Shown in pieces: positions 1-13,620 of a DNA stretch of 64,000 nucleotides. A program made the translations under genes and the position numbers. The notes under the pieces were generated by a model that was given only the letters and a program-made list of their open reading frames with translations, was not told the origin of the DNA and made no database searches. The stretch is from contig NW_020825289.1 of NCBI RefSeq assembly GCF_003286085.1, forward strand, positions 11,160,001 to 11,224,000, in the 5' to 3' direction. This DNA is from Drosophila persimilis (Eukaryota > Arthropoda > Insecta > Diptera > Drosophilidae). The first letter of the stretch is position 1; each line of letters begins with the position of its first letter.

Positions 1-131
1 CCCCTGCCCAGACCAGACCACACCAAGACCATGACCAGTAGCGGGTCCTGCCAGGATACCCAGCACGGACAGGGACACGGACACATACTCGGCGCCCTGG
101 CATGTCCTTGTTGTATTCCAGCCGCCACATA

Positions 132-149
132 TGTGTGTGTGTGTGTGTG
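132..149. repeat. (TG)9 microsatellite
   Basis: Uninterrupted TG dinucleotide run, one of several in the window. GT runs are abundant in obscura-group genomes. No nearby gene gives it a role. Confidence 0.9.
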
Positions 150-2303
150 GCTGCCGCCTGCGCGCTGCTGCTGCATAAAACATTTTAAATTGAGCGTTAA
201 AATTAAACGATGCATCGCAAAACTAACAAACGTGTCCGGGCAAAAGGGCACCGTAGTACCCTTTGAACGCGCACTGCACTGCACGGCAGAAGGAGAGATA
301 GAGATAGAGAAAGAAAGATACTTATGGGGGGGCGGTGGGAGGTCCAACTGGCTCTTGTTTATAAGGACGTTAATCGTATGTGCCCCCATAAGCAGCAGAT
401 GAAAATGCACATACCATTGTTGATAAATTCAAAAGTCAAGTGCTGTTTGTTCTACACTCTGTGGCATTCAGGATATTAAAATGCACAGATTTGTTTAGCG
501 TAAAAAATGGCAGTCATTACGGGTTAATATGCTAGGGGATTTGCTGGCAGATATCTTGGCTGCAGGCAAGACTTCACAATATTTATAGGAAGAGTATCTT
601 TGGACGTTGCTAAAGCTCAGTATTTCTCTTAAATAATTCATTTGTGACCATTTCGGCAGACCAAATCCCCATCAATTCTGTTCCAGTTCTGGGCGAAACA
701 CTTCCAGTCCGAAGCCTAATTGATCTGGGCCAACAATTTTTCATAAATGTTGAATTGCTAAGCCCCAAAAGAAAATCAACAAATCGAGGCCGAAATGGAG
801 AGGAAGACTGCAGCTCCTCCATCCTTCTAGCCAGCCAGTCAGTCACTCAGTCACTTAGTCAGTCCTCCAAGAGCACACAAACTGATAGATATGTCTAAAC
901 AATAAAGGGTGCCCCTGCCTCCTGCCTTCCCCCTTTAAAAAAATAACAACACAGTGAAATGGAAATGGCTCCGTTGTGTTGGTCCAATCAAAAAACACAA
1001 ACAGTCAACGGGCCCGAAACGAGGCGGCGGCGACCCACTTGGCCGGGGCCAGGGTTTGGTTTGGTTTGGCATTTTCGGTCGCTTTCGGGCCGCTTGCAAA
1101 TTGACAATTTAGCCTTTCACCTGTCTAAACGAATCTATCGCACATCAAAATAAATATTAAAAACCAGCTAACAATGGCAAGGCTAGACAAGGCTGTGTTG
1201 TTGTCAGTTACAGCCAGGTAAAGGCAGCAGGCCATACAGCCATCCAGCCAGGTGGAGGGAGCCAGCCTGTGTTGGCCAAGTAGCGCAACGTCACTCAAAT
1301 GCTCGCTCCGGCTCGGTTTCGTTGATCAAATTTTGAAATTTGAGGCCGCCGCAGTGCACCGCACCGCACTCCACTTGACTTCCACTCGAGAGTCAAGGCG
1401 AAGCCGTGGCCCCATAGTTTTATTGACATTTCGGCGCGTTATCGCCGCGCCAGCCAACAAAAGGAGTCGGGCAGCCAGGCAGTCATCTAGTCATCCAGTC
1501 AGTCAGTCAGGCAGGCAGGCACTCGGACAGGCCCCTAATCAACTCAACTGGTTGGCCGCACTCTCAGTCCTCGCAACGAAACTATACGGAAAGGAAAAAG
1601 CAATCAAACCGAAAAGAAATTAAGGCCATGGTTATGCGACCCACGACGTGGGAATGCCCTTCCTCTCCAATAATAGATGCTGTCGGTTTATTACCAATAT
1701 GATCAATGCTCATGTATCCACAAAGATTTCTTTGATTGTAACCAAATTTATTACATATTTGTGATTAAAGAAAAGTGCTCTTCTTTAGCGTGTAGCTTAT
1801 ACACCCCGTTTTTCTGTTGGCTCTATAAATATAGCTTGTAAGTCATAGCACTCTTTCTTTTTTTGGACTTGTCTAACTGGAGGAGCAGAATATGGCAAAA
1901 TGGCAACTGAAACTGCAACTGCACTGCACATTATAATTTCCATTAGAAGGCAGCAACAAGTTGCAAGTAGCAAGTAGTGGCAGACCCACAACAACCAGCT
2001 CCGAGATCCGAGCTCCGAGCTCCAAGCTCCAAGCTCCAAAGTGGCGCTGCCTTGACGTCTCGCTGACTGCGATGATGGCGCAAACAGAGAACTGTCATTA
2101 TGACAGTTGATTCTTTGCGGCTGCGGCTGCGGCTGCTGCGGCTGCTGCTGCTGCACATTTAAAATGATGGCCACCGACTGCAGTTGCTGGTTGCTCTTGT
2201 GGCAGACACAGTCAGAGATATATAATTTTATACTTTCGCATAATGTTTTGCATTAAAATTATAATAAGTTTCAACTTTTGCATTGCAGTTGCAGTTGCCC
2301 CAA

Positions 2304-2340
2304 CCCCAGTACCAGCCCCAGTACCAGCCCCAGTCCCAGT
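2304..2340. repeat. 12-base tandem repeat (CCCAGTACCAGC type)
   Basis: About three copies of a 12-base unit alternating CCCAGT and ACCAGC. On the plus strand it reads as Pro-Val/Pro-Ala, which explains the proline-rich frames over it. I treat it as a simple tandem repeat. Confidence 0.75.
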
Positions 2341-4949
2341 TCCATGGCTGTTGAGCAGCTTTCAGTTTCCAGTCGCCAGTTGGCTATTGGGAGAGTTCTG
2401 TTCGCAGTTCTCTTTGGGTCAATATCTTTGCGTTATCTCGATCCGGCTGCCAGCAGAAAGTGGAGCAAGCGAACCCATTCCCATTCCCAGTCCCAGCCAC
2501 TGGCCTCAGACAGTGGGACTCCGAGATAGATGGACAGGCTGTCATTTATTTTATGCTCGGCTGTTTGCAGCGGAAAATATAGCCATTGCAGTGTATTTTT
2601 AATAGGTTTCCTAATGGCACTTACACTAGCTGAAAGGGTCGTTGTTGCATCACGCCAAGTGGGTGGGTAGGAGGGCCCCGGACTTTGTTAAAGTTGTCGT
2701 CTCTGGGATTCTCCTACAGCAAATAGAAAGTTCCAAGTGTGGGGAACAGTCGTAATGAATAAGCGACCAAGACAAGGAGCAAAGTCCTTTGAGTAATATA
2801 ATATGCACATTTCACAGATGAGGCCAAGGCCGAGAAGAAAAAGCTTTACTTTGCTACTTCTGGATCTAACTTTTGATTAAATTAATTTTCTAATTTGTTA
2901 AACAGTTCTCTTCCACACTTTCAATCATTTCTTGTACACCTTTCACCTGCGGCAGTTGCTGCTGCTCCTGCTGTACGTTCCACAAAAAACCTTTCAATAA
3001 AAAATTGTTTAATAATCTTGGCCGCCCCGCCCCCGAAGCGTCGGAAGAGTGATTAACACCAAACTTGGCCAAACAATCTAAAGTTTGCCTCGGTGCCATG
3101 CAACACGATGCAGTACAAAATACCCAAAACATCAATTTATTCTCATTAAAAGATATGAAGGTGGTTTCTCCTGTCGACGAGGAAAACTTTCTGTGGAAAA
3201 TCTGAACAAAAGGCATGCAATTTATAATTTGTTGCTAGTCCTACTGCTGCTGCTGTGGCAGCAACCTGAGAAAGCCACTGCTTTGGTATTCATGCAACAA
3301 GTAGAGCACAAATCCCTCAGCGGCTAAACTTTTGTGGGCCGAAGGGGGTTCAAAGGTAATAAAGTTTAAATGAATTTTCATTATACGCAATTTTTCTAGG
3401 CTCGTCGTTGTGTTGGCCCTTTTTGTGGCCCCTGCAAGATGCCCCAATGAAATATGCATCTCAATATTCAATTATGGGCTTGCAAACAAACCTTACTGCC
3501 AAGAGGGTGGCTTGAGAAGTTTATTATCCTGGAAAAACGTAAACATTTCGAGTTTTCTCGAAAGTTTAAAAACAATTTAGAGAAAATGTGAAAATAAACG
3601 CGACTTTGTTGTATTTTTCGGATGCTTGTACTCTTGTTTTGGAATTTACTTTTATTTCTGGGGTTTCTACATAGATATCTCTCTTGGTTCCCACAAACTC
3701 TGCGCAAAGATAACTCTCTGAGAACTCCTCTCGGGGTAACCTGCCTCCTAGACCTTGCGAGCGAAGGAGCTGCAGCCTCCTCCACAGTACAAAGAGCAGC
3801 GCGCAATTTGTGCGGCCTTTGTAATGCAAATTCAAGTGGGAGTCGAGTCGAAACGCGTTGCAGAGTAGAGTCGGAGTGTTTCTTGCCACGCCTACGTTGG
3901 GGCACGATGTAGCATTTGGCACTTGCGCCCCCATCAGCGGCAGCAGCAAGAGGAACAGCAATTGCATTGGCATTCATCAACGGCTTGGAAGACACACACA
4001 CGCTGCCGTGCCGCATGCTGCATATAAATGCTGCCCATCTCTGTCATGCCCTGCCACACACACATGGCTACGGTTATGGCTGCCACTCCATTCCATTCCA
4101 CTCCACTACGCTGCCGCCAGTGTAAGCAAATCAAATCTCTGCCACACGCGGCACTGGGGCACTGCTCATCATCAGCATCATCTGCAAACATCATCAGAGC
4201 ATCAGAAGGAGCATCGCATCCAAGACTTGAGCCACTCTACATTAGCCCCCACTTATCCCCCCTCCGAATGGGGGCCATGTCAAGTGCAACATCTAATAAA
4301 TCATTTTTTGTCGGCGGTTTGTTTGCTTTTTTTACGTGTTGCAGACAGTCTCCTCCTCCGCTTTCGTGAACCAGACCCCGGAACCAGACCAAATTGGTCT
4401 CATTAATGGGCCGACGCTGTTTTCACCCAAACTATTTCAATATTTCGATATTTTCATTTTCAGGGGGAAGGGGGAATCTTTTACGCTTTCTGTCCACTAA
4501 ACGCCGAGCGCATTATGGTCTACAAACTTGTGCCCTGCGCCGCTCATTAATCAATTTTCAATGCGATATCCATCAAAATTTATAAGCAGCAATTCGATTT
4601 ATGTTAAACATCATCAAAAGTCGCACCACAGCAAACATTTTAACATTTTGGCATGCGTCGTCGTGGTCGTCGTTAGAGTCGCTTTCGATTTACATAAAAT
4701 TTTATTTTAAATTATAGTTAGATTGATTGCGGCTCTCAGAAGCGGCCCCAGGTCCAGTTTGGCGCCTATTATGCCCCGGGTGAAAAGTTGGTTTCTATTT
4801 AAGTTTTTTTAAATGATGGGCTCGAGGTGGGGGAAAGTATAAGCTTTGTACGAGACAGGTTCCTCTTCGCGCATTTTTGTTTTTATTCCGCCTCGAGTGC
4901 AGTAAATCGCAATTGTCTTATCTCTTGATCTTCGTTTCATATACGAGCC

Positions 4950-5235
4950 GTGCTCTCGCCCTCTCGCAATTCCTGCATTCTTTTGAGCTCTCAGCTTTTT
5001 TTTCTATGCTACTACTTATCCGCTCTCTCAGCGACAACGACTACATTTGCTCTCTTTCGATGGTCCATGTCATGATGGAATTATACAAGGGCTCATATTT
5101 TGCTCTTTCTTCTCTCTCTCTCATATCGGCATTCGCGACGTCGGCTTGTTATTAAATTCACACCTTGACAAATACCAAATCGCGACACATTCGCCTAAGA
5201 CGACTCTCACTCTCTCTCTCTATCTCTCTGTGCAA
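4950..5235. promoter_or_regulatory. Candidate GAGA-factor-rich element
   Basis: At least eight separate CTCTC/GAGAG cores lie within about 290 bases, including runs near 5110-5121 and 5208-5227. They are spread through non-repetitive DNA and do not form one microsatellite. Trl/GAF binds GAGAG cores, and such clusters mark promoters, boundaries and Polycomb response elements in flies. No gene start is recognisable beside it, so a distal element is more likely than a promoter. The clustering is visible; the function is inferred. Confidence 0.35.
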
Positions 5236-5239
5236 GCGA

Positions 5240-8200
5240 AACGTTCGGGTAACTAACGGGACTCTTACTTTACTGCGTAGTTTCTCTGTCTTTATATTCG
5301 TTTGGAATTGTTGTATTTAATTCATAATTTAGGATGTTTCGACATTAGCTTTATATTAGATTTGACTAGATTTACCTCTGACCGCTTTTCTATTAAATGT
5401 CTAATTTTTAGACAATATAATGGCCATCTTTGAACCCAAATTCTTCCTTTCTTCGCTCTACAATCCCATTTTCCCACATTGCTTTAATAGTATTTGAACC
5501 CTAAGAGGGTCTCATCGGCATCGCCCCCTACTACCTCGAACTTCCTTCACGGCTTAATGCTAATGTGGCGTCGCTTAGTCTAAGCATTTCCTTCACCTTT
5601 TCGTTGAGAGGGCAAAGGGGAAACCTCTGACATTTTCCACTTAAAAGTGAATGCCGTCCTGTGGTGGTGTCAGGAATGGTTCAGAGCGGAGCCAATGCTG
5701 AAGGTGTTTCATAGATAGGTATAAAGCTGAAAGCCGCAACACTACGACTGTTCCACACATTGACAATAAAAAATCCCTATTTAAAACATCTCACGGCACC
5801 AGCAATAAAACACCGAAAAGGTGTTGGGTTCTACCCTCCCCAACGAAAAAAAAAACCGCAACATGTTTGGAGCATTTACACGTGCGGCGGCCAAAGGCGA
5901 TGGCCCGACAGGAAGTACAGAGAGGTCGGGCCTGTGCCCGGGAAGAGTGGCAGTGGCGTGTCCCTGGCAACGTAGTTGCAACCGCTGCAGCCATTTCAGC
6001 TTGAAACTGTCTCAACTATAAAGGAAATCAATTACTTTCGCTTCGCACACTGCCATGGACTGGAATGGACAGTTAGTCCGGACTCCGGACAGTCGAAATG
6101 CACTCACACTTCCGCCCGGCAATGGCGTTTAGGATTGGGCAGGGGCATGGGCATGGGCTACCATGTCTCTGGGCTCCGTTTTGAGTTTCCGCACAGCTTG
6201 TACCGAGAGTCACGTGCCCCAAAAGAGCTCGCTACAAATTTGTTACAACAAATGCGTGGGTGCAATTCGAAATGTGCTTCTTGAATCGGCATCGGTAGAT
6301 ACTCGGTATCTCCGATAGAGAGGGCTGGTCGATACTAGGAGTCGGTACTAGGAGAAACGAAACATTGGAAGGTGATGTGCTAGATCTGCCCTCGCACTGA
6401 ACTTTGAACACGAAATGGACCTGGAGCGGGGACATGTGGGTCGTCAAGTCTGTACTGTGAGGCTTCTCAATGGCACTTTGAATATTGTTACGCTCCATTT
6501 GGGTTCGTTGACTTGGCCCCGGGGCGTGCCGTGCCACGCCACGCCATGCCGTCCGTTCCATGGCCGGCCCGATCCGATCCATCGACGGACACTTTGAAGT
6601 GCAGTTTATTTTATCAAAGTTATTTTCGTTTGCGCTTTGGCGTTGCCTCCGACCAGGGTCGATAAGATGCGTTAAGTAATTATAAATGTTTAGCGGCCGA
6701 ATGCGAATGGGAAAACGCAACTCCTATCTGGCATCTTAATGCAAATATTTGACGCGCATACGTGCTGGGCCCTCCACAACACTCCACGGACAGCCCCAAC
6801 TTATGCGAGAAGAAGAAGTTTGTTCCGACTTTGACTTTGGCATCGGGTTATCTAATCAACGCAGCAGCAGCAGCCTCAGCCTCAGCGGAAGATGCCAACT
6901 TTCTGTGCTGCCAACTTGCCACGCAATCCACTTGCCACTGCCACTGAAACAGTCAACTGTCGGTGGCACATTAAGCAGGCAAAGGTGTCGGTGGCAAGAA
7001 CCCAAACGCCGTCATCACCAGCAACAGCAGCAGCAGCAGCAGCAGCAAATGCCGCCTCAAGGGAGGGAGCCGACGCCGATGCCGATGCCGTCAACGACGA
7101 CCATTATCAACGAGGCGCAACTAAAATATTTTAATTAACGCAATATTTGCACAAAATAACCAACATTACAAGTTCAAGGCGCTAGATAAGAGAATGTATC
7201 CTACAAAGTACTGGGCGGGACAGGCAGAACGGGGCAGAGGGCTGCCGCAGGGGACGGGAGGCTATGCGCCAACCAGCCCCCAAGTCCATTTTCATAACCC
7301 AGCAGGCATTTGCGAATGTTTTGGGCAGGCATTTTCATCTCCAGATCTCCGGATTCTTCTCAAGAAAAATAACGAGTTTAAGTGCGGAATCGTCTGTCTT
7401 AGCTTTTAGCTGATTTATTCATTAAAAAGCCAGTTGGAATGGCTTCTTTTGAAGATTTGTCTGATATTTGAATAGGAATTGAATGGTATTATTTTCTTGG
7501 GGCAAAAGTACATACCTATAACGCAAGTCTTGCAACAAGGAATATCTTTTGCAACAAAATTGTTTGCTGGGTTGTGTCTACCCTGTTCCCTGTTTGTCGC
7601 TTAAGTGTTTCGCTGTATGTGTGTTTGACACATGCAGCACTGCGACGACTCTTGCTGCACTTGACTTGCCACAACACGCAATGGGCCAGGGAAGGCCCGA
7701 CCAGAGCAGAACAGGCAGATATCCAGACCTACCTCCAGAAAGTAGTAGCCACTGCCGCTGAAGCTGAAGCTGCCACGCAGGCGTACACCACTCAACGCCT
7801 CTTGCAACAGTGCGTATGTGTGTGTGTATGTGTGTGCTGGTGCACATCTAAGATAGACATGCAGATATCATTGTGGCAAGTACTTGCTGGACACTAGCGG
7901 AGTACATAAGTACGTCGTCCACAGTCGCCGTCGCCGTCGCAGTCGCAGTCCCCGGCGACTATCGCGTTGCAATCAGCGCATGCGTTTACAACGTCCGATC
8001 AACAACTGGCCATCGTCCCTTTCACAGTAGCCATTGGAGTAGCGTTTGCTCGGTCCGGCCCGGCCCGGCCCGGTCTCTCGGCCACAAACTGGGGTCGCAG
8101 TTGGTGCTGTGGCTGTGGCTGGTGCCGGTTCAGGTTCTGGGACTTGGGGACTCCTCTCCGTTCGCTCGCTCGCTCGCTCGCACGCTTATCGCATTTTAGT

Positions 8201-9140
8201 AGTGCAGCGATTTATCAAAGTTAACATAGACTTTTAGCTTGCGCACCGCTCAACGGGGCAAGATACTGCGAGTAGTCCCAGAACGGGAACGGGATAGGGA
8301 ACGGGAATGGGAATGAGAACGTGGAACGTGGAACGTGGAAGAGGCAATCTTCTCAATGTCCATTTGCCAGCATGCTCGCCTCGAGGGCCATGCCGCGCTA
8401 CCACTTGGCGCTTTTGGCGGCGTCTCTGCAACCTCAACGCACTGCGTTATAAATCATTTTTATTTGTTTTTGGTTTTTTAAACAGCACAAAGGGAAGGAA
8501 GGCAGATGCGATGCGATGCCATGCATGCCCCACTGGTACGTATCTCTCTCTCTCTCGTTCTCTCTCTGGCTCTCTAATGTTTTTGGGGGGGACTCGAGAT
8601 TGAGATTCTCATGCGTGGTTATCGCTGCGCAAAATCTAAGCCAACAAATGCACATTAATGATGCATTTAAAGGCCCCGGCTAGTTAGGCTAATGCACATG
8701 GCATTTTTGTGTATAGCGACCTTGCAAAAGATTCAGATACTTAGATATGCGGAAACGTGTTGCTGCGGAATGCGCGCTATCCACCAGATAGGCATCTCTT
8801 GAGCCCTGTGTTTGGGATCTTCGTAAAAGCCAAAACCGAAATAAGTTTCAGTTTGGTTTTCTTTTCATTTTGGGGGAAGCTCCTGCCCGGCCGAACTTCT
8901 GAGACGATTCCAACAAGTTATCTCTGCCTCTGCTTTCTGCTTGACCTTGACTTGAGTTTCGCGAGTTGCAACTATTCGGTGGGGAGGGTGGTAGTGCCAC
9001 AGAAACTTAAAGTCTGCCACAAATCAGAGAAGTACAAGAAAAGAAACGGAAACTTTCCCAGTACACACGCACAAAGGCCAAAGCTGAAAACTGAAGGCCG
9101 AAAGCCCAAACGTCGCGTCGCGTCGCGTAGTTCGTAGTAC
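5240..9140. other. Intergenic DNA, no gene seen
   Basis: No supportable gene. Open frames are short and repeat-driven, for example CAG-rich DNA at about 7019-7050, an imperfect TG run at 7815-7836, and CCCGG-type tandem DNA near 8055-8080. A small inverted repeat (ACCCT/AGGGT) sits near 5500. Nothing resembles a transposon end or RNA gene. Confidence 0.55.
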
Positions 9141-9143
9141 AAC

Positions 9144-9990
9144 TTAATTACAGTGTCTGCCAAGAGTGCACTGACGCCCAAAGACTGAGCCAAAAGCGAA
9201 TGCCACCGCAAGGTGGTTGGCGGGCGGGGAGAGCGGGGATGATAGCCGCTGGATTGCTGGGATGGCTGGACCTGGAGCTGCTGCTGCCCCTGCTGCCCCT
9301 GCTGCCCCTGATGCCCCTGCTGCTGCTTGGTGCCGAAAATATCACTTAATTAACATTTTCGCCAGCGCCCCTCCGCCTCACTCTGTTCGATGCCACGTCC
9401 CGTCGCACGGTGGCGGCGTAATTAACGCGTCCACTTAATGCAAACGCCATTGAATAAACGAGTAATTGGACGACATGTTCCTGTTCCTCGGATGTGGCCA
9501 AAAAGGCGAAAGAGGAGCACAAAGCGCAACCGAATGGCGCGGCGGCGTCTGCTCTGCCTGTGGGGCAGAGACCGTGAACGGCCGTGCAAGGCCCGGGCTA
9601 TGCAAATCATTTGGGTGCCTCCTGGCTCCATGCCTCCCTGCCTCCTTCCTACTGCCTACTGCCTTTTGCCTTCTGCCTGGTCGCTTGCTGGGTGGCCGTG
9701 CGACAAAAATTAAAACCAAACAACGATTTCCAATCAAAGCAACAACTTGGGAGGAGCGTTCGGCGTGAGGAGGGACCTTGGATCCCTGGACCTGGACTTT
9801 GTTACCCCCGCTGGCCGCTTTCTGCTGTCCCCGAATCGCACTTCGCGCCCCGTAATTATACGACAAATGCGTGAGGCAAGTCGTCGCGGAATGGGGCATG
9901 GGGCATGGGGCTGTGGGCTTATAACGTAATTTAATTAATTTATGCACTCGTATTATTCAATGAAGCGCGCCACCTGCATGCGTAATTATT
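9144..9990. promoter_or_regulatory. Candidate enhancer: cluster of TAATTA homeodomain cores
   Basis: Seven TAATT/TAATTA-type cores occur in about 850 bases: 9144-9150, 9346-9353, 9419-9425, 9463-9468, 9853-9858, 9927-9942 (two overlapping cores) and 9983-9990. An E-box CACCTG lies at 9971-9976. The cores are embedded in GC-rich DNA, so they are not simply a product of an AT-rich tract. TAATTA is the core bound by Antp-, En- and Eve-class homeodomains. Dense clusters are common in developmental enhancers, and embryonic 18w expression is patterned. The target gene is unknown. Confidence 0.3.
9281..9325. repeat. Five 9-base units (CTGCTGCCC type)
   Basis: Five consecutive 9-base units. The first three are identical, the fourth has one substitution and the fifth ends in CTG. 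It accounts for the Ala/Pro-rich and Gly/Ser-rich frames over it on both strands. Confidence 0.85.
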
Positions 9991-10990
9991 GCAGGCGCTG
10001 GCCAGGATCGCCAACAGCCAGTCGCTGCCGCTCGACCGGGCTATCGATTCACTCGATCCTCCTCCCAGGTGTGGTGTGGCTCCTGGCCCTGGCGTCGCTC
10101 TGACTGCACTTGGGGCGCCTTTTTGCATGCCTGATGATGGGTCCCCCGCCCTCGCCTAATGCCAAAAACGTTGACAGCACTTTACAGTGGATATTGCTTA
10201 TGTGCAACAGAGATTAGGCCCAAGCAATAATATTTATACGGGCCATAATAGTTTTTACTGCCTTGCGAGAGAAAGAGAGATATGCGGAAGGCCTTTTATG
10301 ATGGTTGTGGCGATATGGCCGAGAAATATGGTTTTAATGAATACTCTTTTCGGCTATAATTTCTTTACCTACTAAAAAACCTTTTAAGGAATGTACTCTA
10401 GCAAAGAATAGTTCGTGAGACAGAAGAAATTCAAAGTCAAAAAAGTATATTTGTTTTTATGACAGTGTCTACTGTATGGATGATCCCATAGACAAGGAGA
10501 AAGGACACAGAAATAATGGAAGATCTCAGATTTACAGTGCCAAAGTATCTCTTTGTCCATCACAGCAGTGTATCCACTGTGGAGCGCCAAAGTATCTGAT
10601 ATTTATAGCTAAATCAAAACAATGGTCACAGATCACACAATTCACTCATTGTGCTGCCTCTCGACCGATGGGGCATGGGGTGGGGAGAGAGGGCTGAAGA
10701 TATTATGTGGGATATAGTAGACACCCATGGGGCGTGTCGTCTGGCCGGACATGTGCGCGCAATTAGACATGCCTGGCACTCACTCTCGCTCTGTGTGTAA
10801 GCCTAAGTATCTGTAAGATACGCGCCGACCAGGCCGGCCGAAGTATCCAATGGATACAATACACGAAATCATAATCCGCCACAATCCGTTTGTACAATTG
10901 AACGCACTGTCGTTGTGGCAGTTCTCTCTGGCTGGAGCTGGAGCGGGAGCCCCAAGTTGGGCATCGGCCTCTGAAGTTGATTGAATGACT

Positions 10991-11006
10991 TGTGTGTGTG
11001 TGTGTG
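10991..11006. repeat. (TG)8 microsatellite
   Basis: Uninterrupted TG run. An imperfect GTTGCT-type run follows at about 11105-11150. Confidence 0.9.
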
Positions 11007-11600
11007 CGTATCTGTGCCTCTGACAGCTGGACAGTTGAATAGTGGTTGTTGCTGTTCTGTGCTTTGCTTTGCTTTTGTTTTATGTGAAGTATCTGCAGTT
11101 GACGCTGTTGTTGTTGCTGCTATTGCTGTTGCTGTTGCTGCCGTTGCCGTTGTCGCGTGTGACATGACACAAAGTGGACAGTTTTGATTACTGTTGAAAT
11201 CGAAAGGGAAATTGTCGAGGCCCAGTCCGTTTCAGTGTGCGTATGCGTTTCCCTGTGTCTATGTCTGTGGGTCAAACAGTCACCCTGCAGCCATGGCATC
11301 AAATCCAATCTTGAGCTTTTGGACTTCGGATTACAATTCCAGCCCGAAATTGGACTTGTCTGCAGCCGATGCGTTTTGTTTTAGGGGATTTTCTTGTTGC
11401 ACTGATGGGGAAATTTAAGGCCATTGAAAGAGCAATGAAAGGAATGCAAACACAGAGCCCACAACCAAAAACGAAGCATAAAGGAACCACCACTGATAGA
11501 GGCATTTCCATGGTCTTATTAAGCCTCTTTAGCAATAATGAATGGCATACCAGTCCATTTAATCACAATATCTTCCTGGAATGACAGTGACTGGGAGGGA

Positions 11601-11630
11601 CAGAGAGAGAGGGAGAGAGAGAGAGCAGAG
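11601..11630. repeat. GA-rich microsatellite
   Basis: Interrupted GA dinucleotide run with several GAGAG cores, so also a potential GAF landing site. Confidence 0.8.
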
Positions 11631-12263
11631 CATCATTAGATTTCTAATGTTTCCTTCGTCCCCCTTTATCTCGAACTAGTTCGGCCCACTCTCCCGGCTC
11701 CAGCTCCAGCTCCATACCGCTTTGTCTTTAATTCAGGCCTTGATTTATGATCATTACCAGTCCCTGAAGTTGTCCTCCAGTTCCTCCACCCTGCCGCCAA
11801 GAACTTGCTCCAAGGCATCTATTTAGATGTGCAGTTCGGCATCCATTACTCATAAGCCAACGAAAATCAATTAGTGCAACCCACCCAGGACAAGTCCCGG
11901 AGACAGAGACAGAGGACAGAGTCGGAGTCTTGAGGAGTCTTCGAAGCCATCTTTGGCTAGAAGTTCGATGCAGCAGAACAAAGTCATCGCAGCAGTCAGC
12001 GGGTTGATGAATTGGTTTTAAATCAAAGATAATGCAATAACAAACGTCATAGTCAGAGTCATAGATACTCGGTTAAAGTCGAGTGAGTCGTGGAGTGTGG
12101 AGCGGGGTCTAACGGGGTGGAACGGAGTGGCTGTGTGTGTGTGTGTTTTCAAAGTTATAAATTCAAATCACACAACCACGCAAATGTGGAATTCATTCAG
12201 CGAAGTGGAGCTTGGTTCCGGACTTGCATGTGGGTTGGGTTAGCCATGGACCCAACACGAGTC

Positions 12264-12306
12264 GGAGCTGGAGCTGGAGCTAAAGCTAGAGCTGGAGCTG
12301 GTGCTG
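12264..12306. repeat. Degenerate GAGCTG hexamer array
   Basis: About seven diverged copies of a GAGCTG-type hexamer. A related array lies at 27217-27255. Confidence 0.75.
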
Positions 12307-13429
12307 CCGTTGTTATCTGCATGAGCAACATGTTGCTAGTTGCTGGTTGTTGGTTGTTGCTGTTGCACATGTTCCTTCCCGAAACTACACGAAACAAAAA
12401 TATCAATTATGAAGCGAAAGTCGCCAGACAACAATGATGATGACGATGTGGATGAGGATGGGACTCGGACTGGGACTGCGACTGGAAACTGGGGACTAGT
12501 CTCGTATCATATTAGTCGGACAAGGCAGTGCGGCAGTCTCCTGAGCTCTAGCTGTTTGCTCTGTGTGGCTCTGCTACTGCCGCTGCTGCTGGCGGGTACA
12601 CATGTTGCTACCGTGTTGTTGTCGCTGGCAACGTTGCAAGAGGAGCAGGCAGTACGAGAATGACATTTGTTTTAGGCGCTTATCGCGATGTACAGGTCTG
12701 GTCTCGGCCTCGCCCCAAGAAGAGATTTCTCTTCGTGCACTCCTCTCTGCCTCTCCGCTCCGGTGACGGCCTCTCTCTCTCTCTCTGTCTCTGCCACTGC
12801 CACTGATTATGCGCTAAATTCCGATTGCAGCTCATTTATTATGTGGCAGGAGCGGCTGGGACTGTGGCTGTGACAGCCTCTCTTCGAAGGCAAATAATTT
12901 GTTGGCTTAGCCATGTAATTGATGCATCGGGGCTATGACATAGTTGGCGATAATGCGATGCGGCTTCCACATCTAATAACCGATGCATGTAAGGGCTGAT
13001 CCCTCTCTCTCCCTCTCTCTCACGCTCTGCTGCTCATTCATCTCTGACGAGGCCAGCAATTGCTATTGGGGCCTTGGGTTTAAGGATCACAAACACAAAC
13101 AGTAGATTTAAGCCCACTTGACAACTTGATAACTGTGCTGTGGCCCCCAATACGAACTAAATCGAATATGTGGCACTCGGAAGTGTCAATTTCCAGTGCG
13201 GTTTTCCTCGGTAAACATGCAACAACTGTGAGGCATCTATGAACAGTTTGATGTGCTATTTCCGATTCTTGATGAAAGGGCCAATGTCAATGCAGCGAGA
13301 GTCACCATCACCGCAAGAACCACAGAAAAGTGGCCTGTATCGTACTCGTAAATTGTTGACCAGACCAGAATGAAATTGGAGTCTTCCTGCAACTTCAGTG
13401 ACTTTTGCAGCTGTTTTGATACTAGGAAT

Positions 13430-13620
13430 AATCTAAATTTAAAACACTTTAAAATAAATATATTATATTAAATTTGTAGGAACATTTTATTAATTAATTC
13501 ATTAATTCATTTTACATTTATTAATAAATTTAACAGAAAAAATATTCAACGTGCACTCTCGGGGCAAATAAAATGTTTGAAATATTTAAATTTAAGTGTA
13601 ACTATTTCCTTAGTTTCATA
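13430..13620. other. AT-rich tract
   Basis: Nearly continuous A/T sequence with repeated TTAAT and ATTAAT words and several TTAATTAATT motifs. No coding signal. It could be a matrix-attachment type region or relaxed intergenic sequence; the bases alone do not decide. Confidence 0.5.

Larger units (their letters stand above)
1..4949. other. Intergenic DNA, no gene seen
   Basis: No reading frame here has a convincing start, splice sites, codon bias or protein-like composition. Frames of 60 to 180 codons occur on both strands but are mostly low-complexity translations of CAG-, GT- or AGTC-type repeats. It holds a TG run at 132-149, degenerate CAGT-type repeats at about 830-865 and 1483-1524, and a 12-base tandem unit at 2304-2340. 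A single match to the Su(H) consensus (CGTGGGAA) at 1647-1654 is too isolated to interpret. The sequence looks like ordinary fly intergenic DNA that may contain enhancers. Confidence 0.6.
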
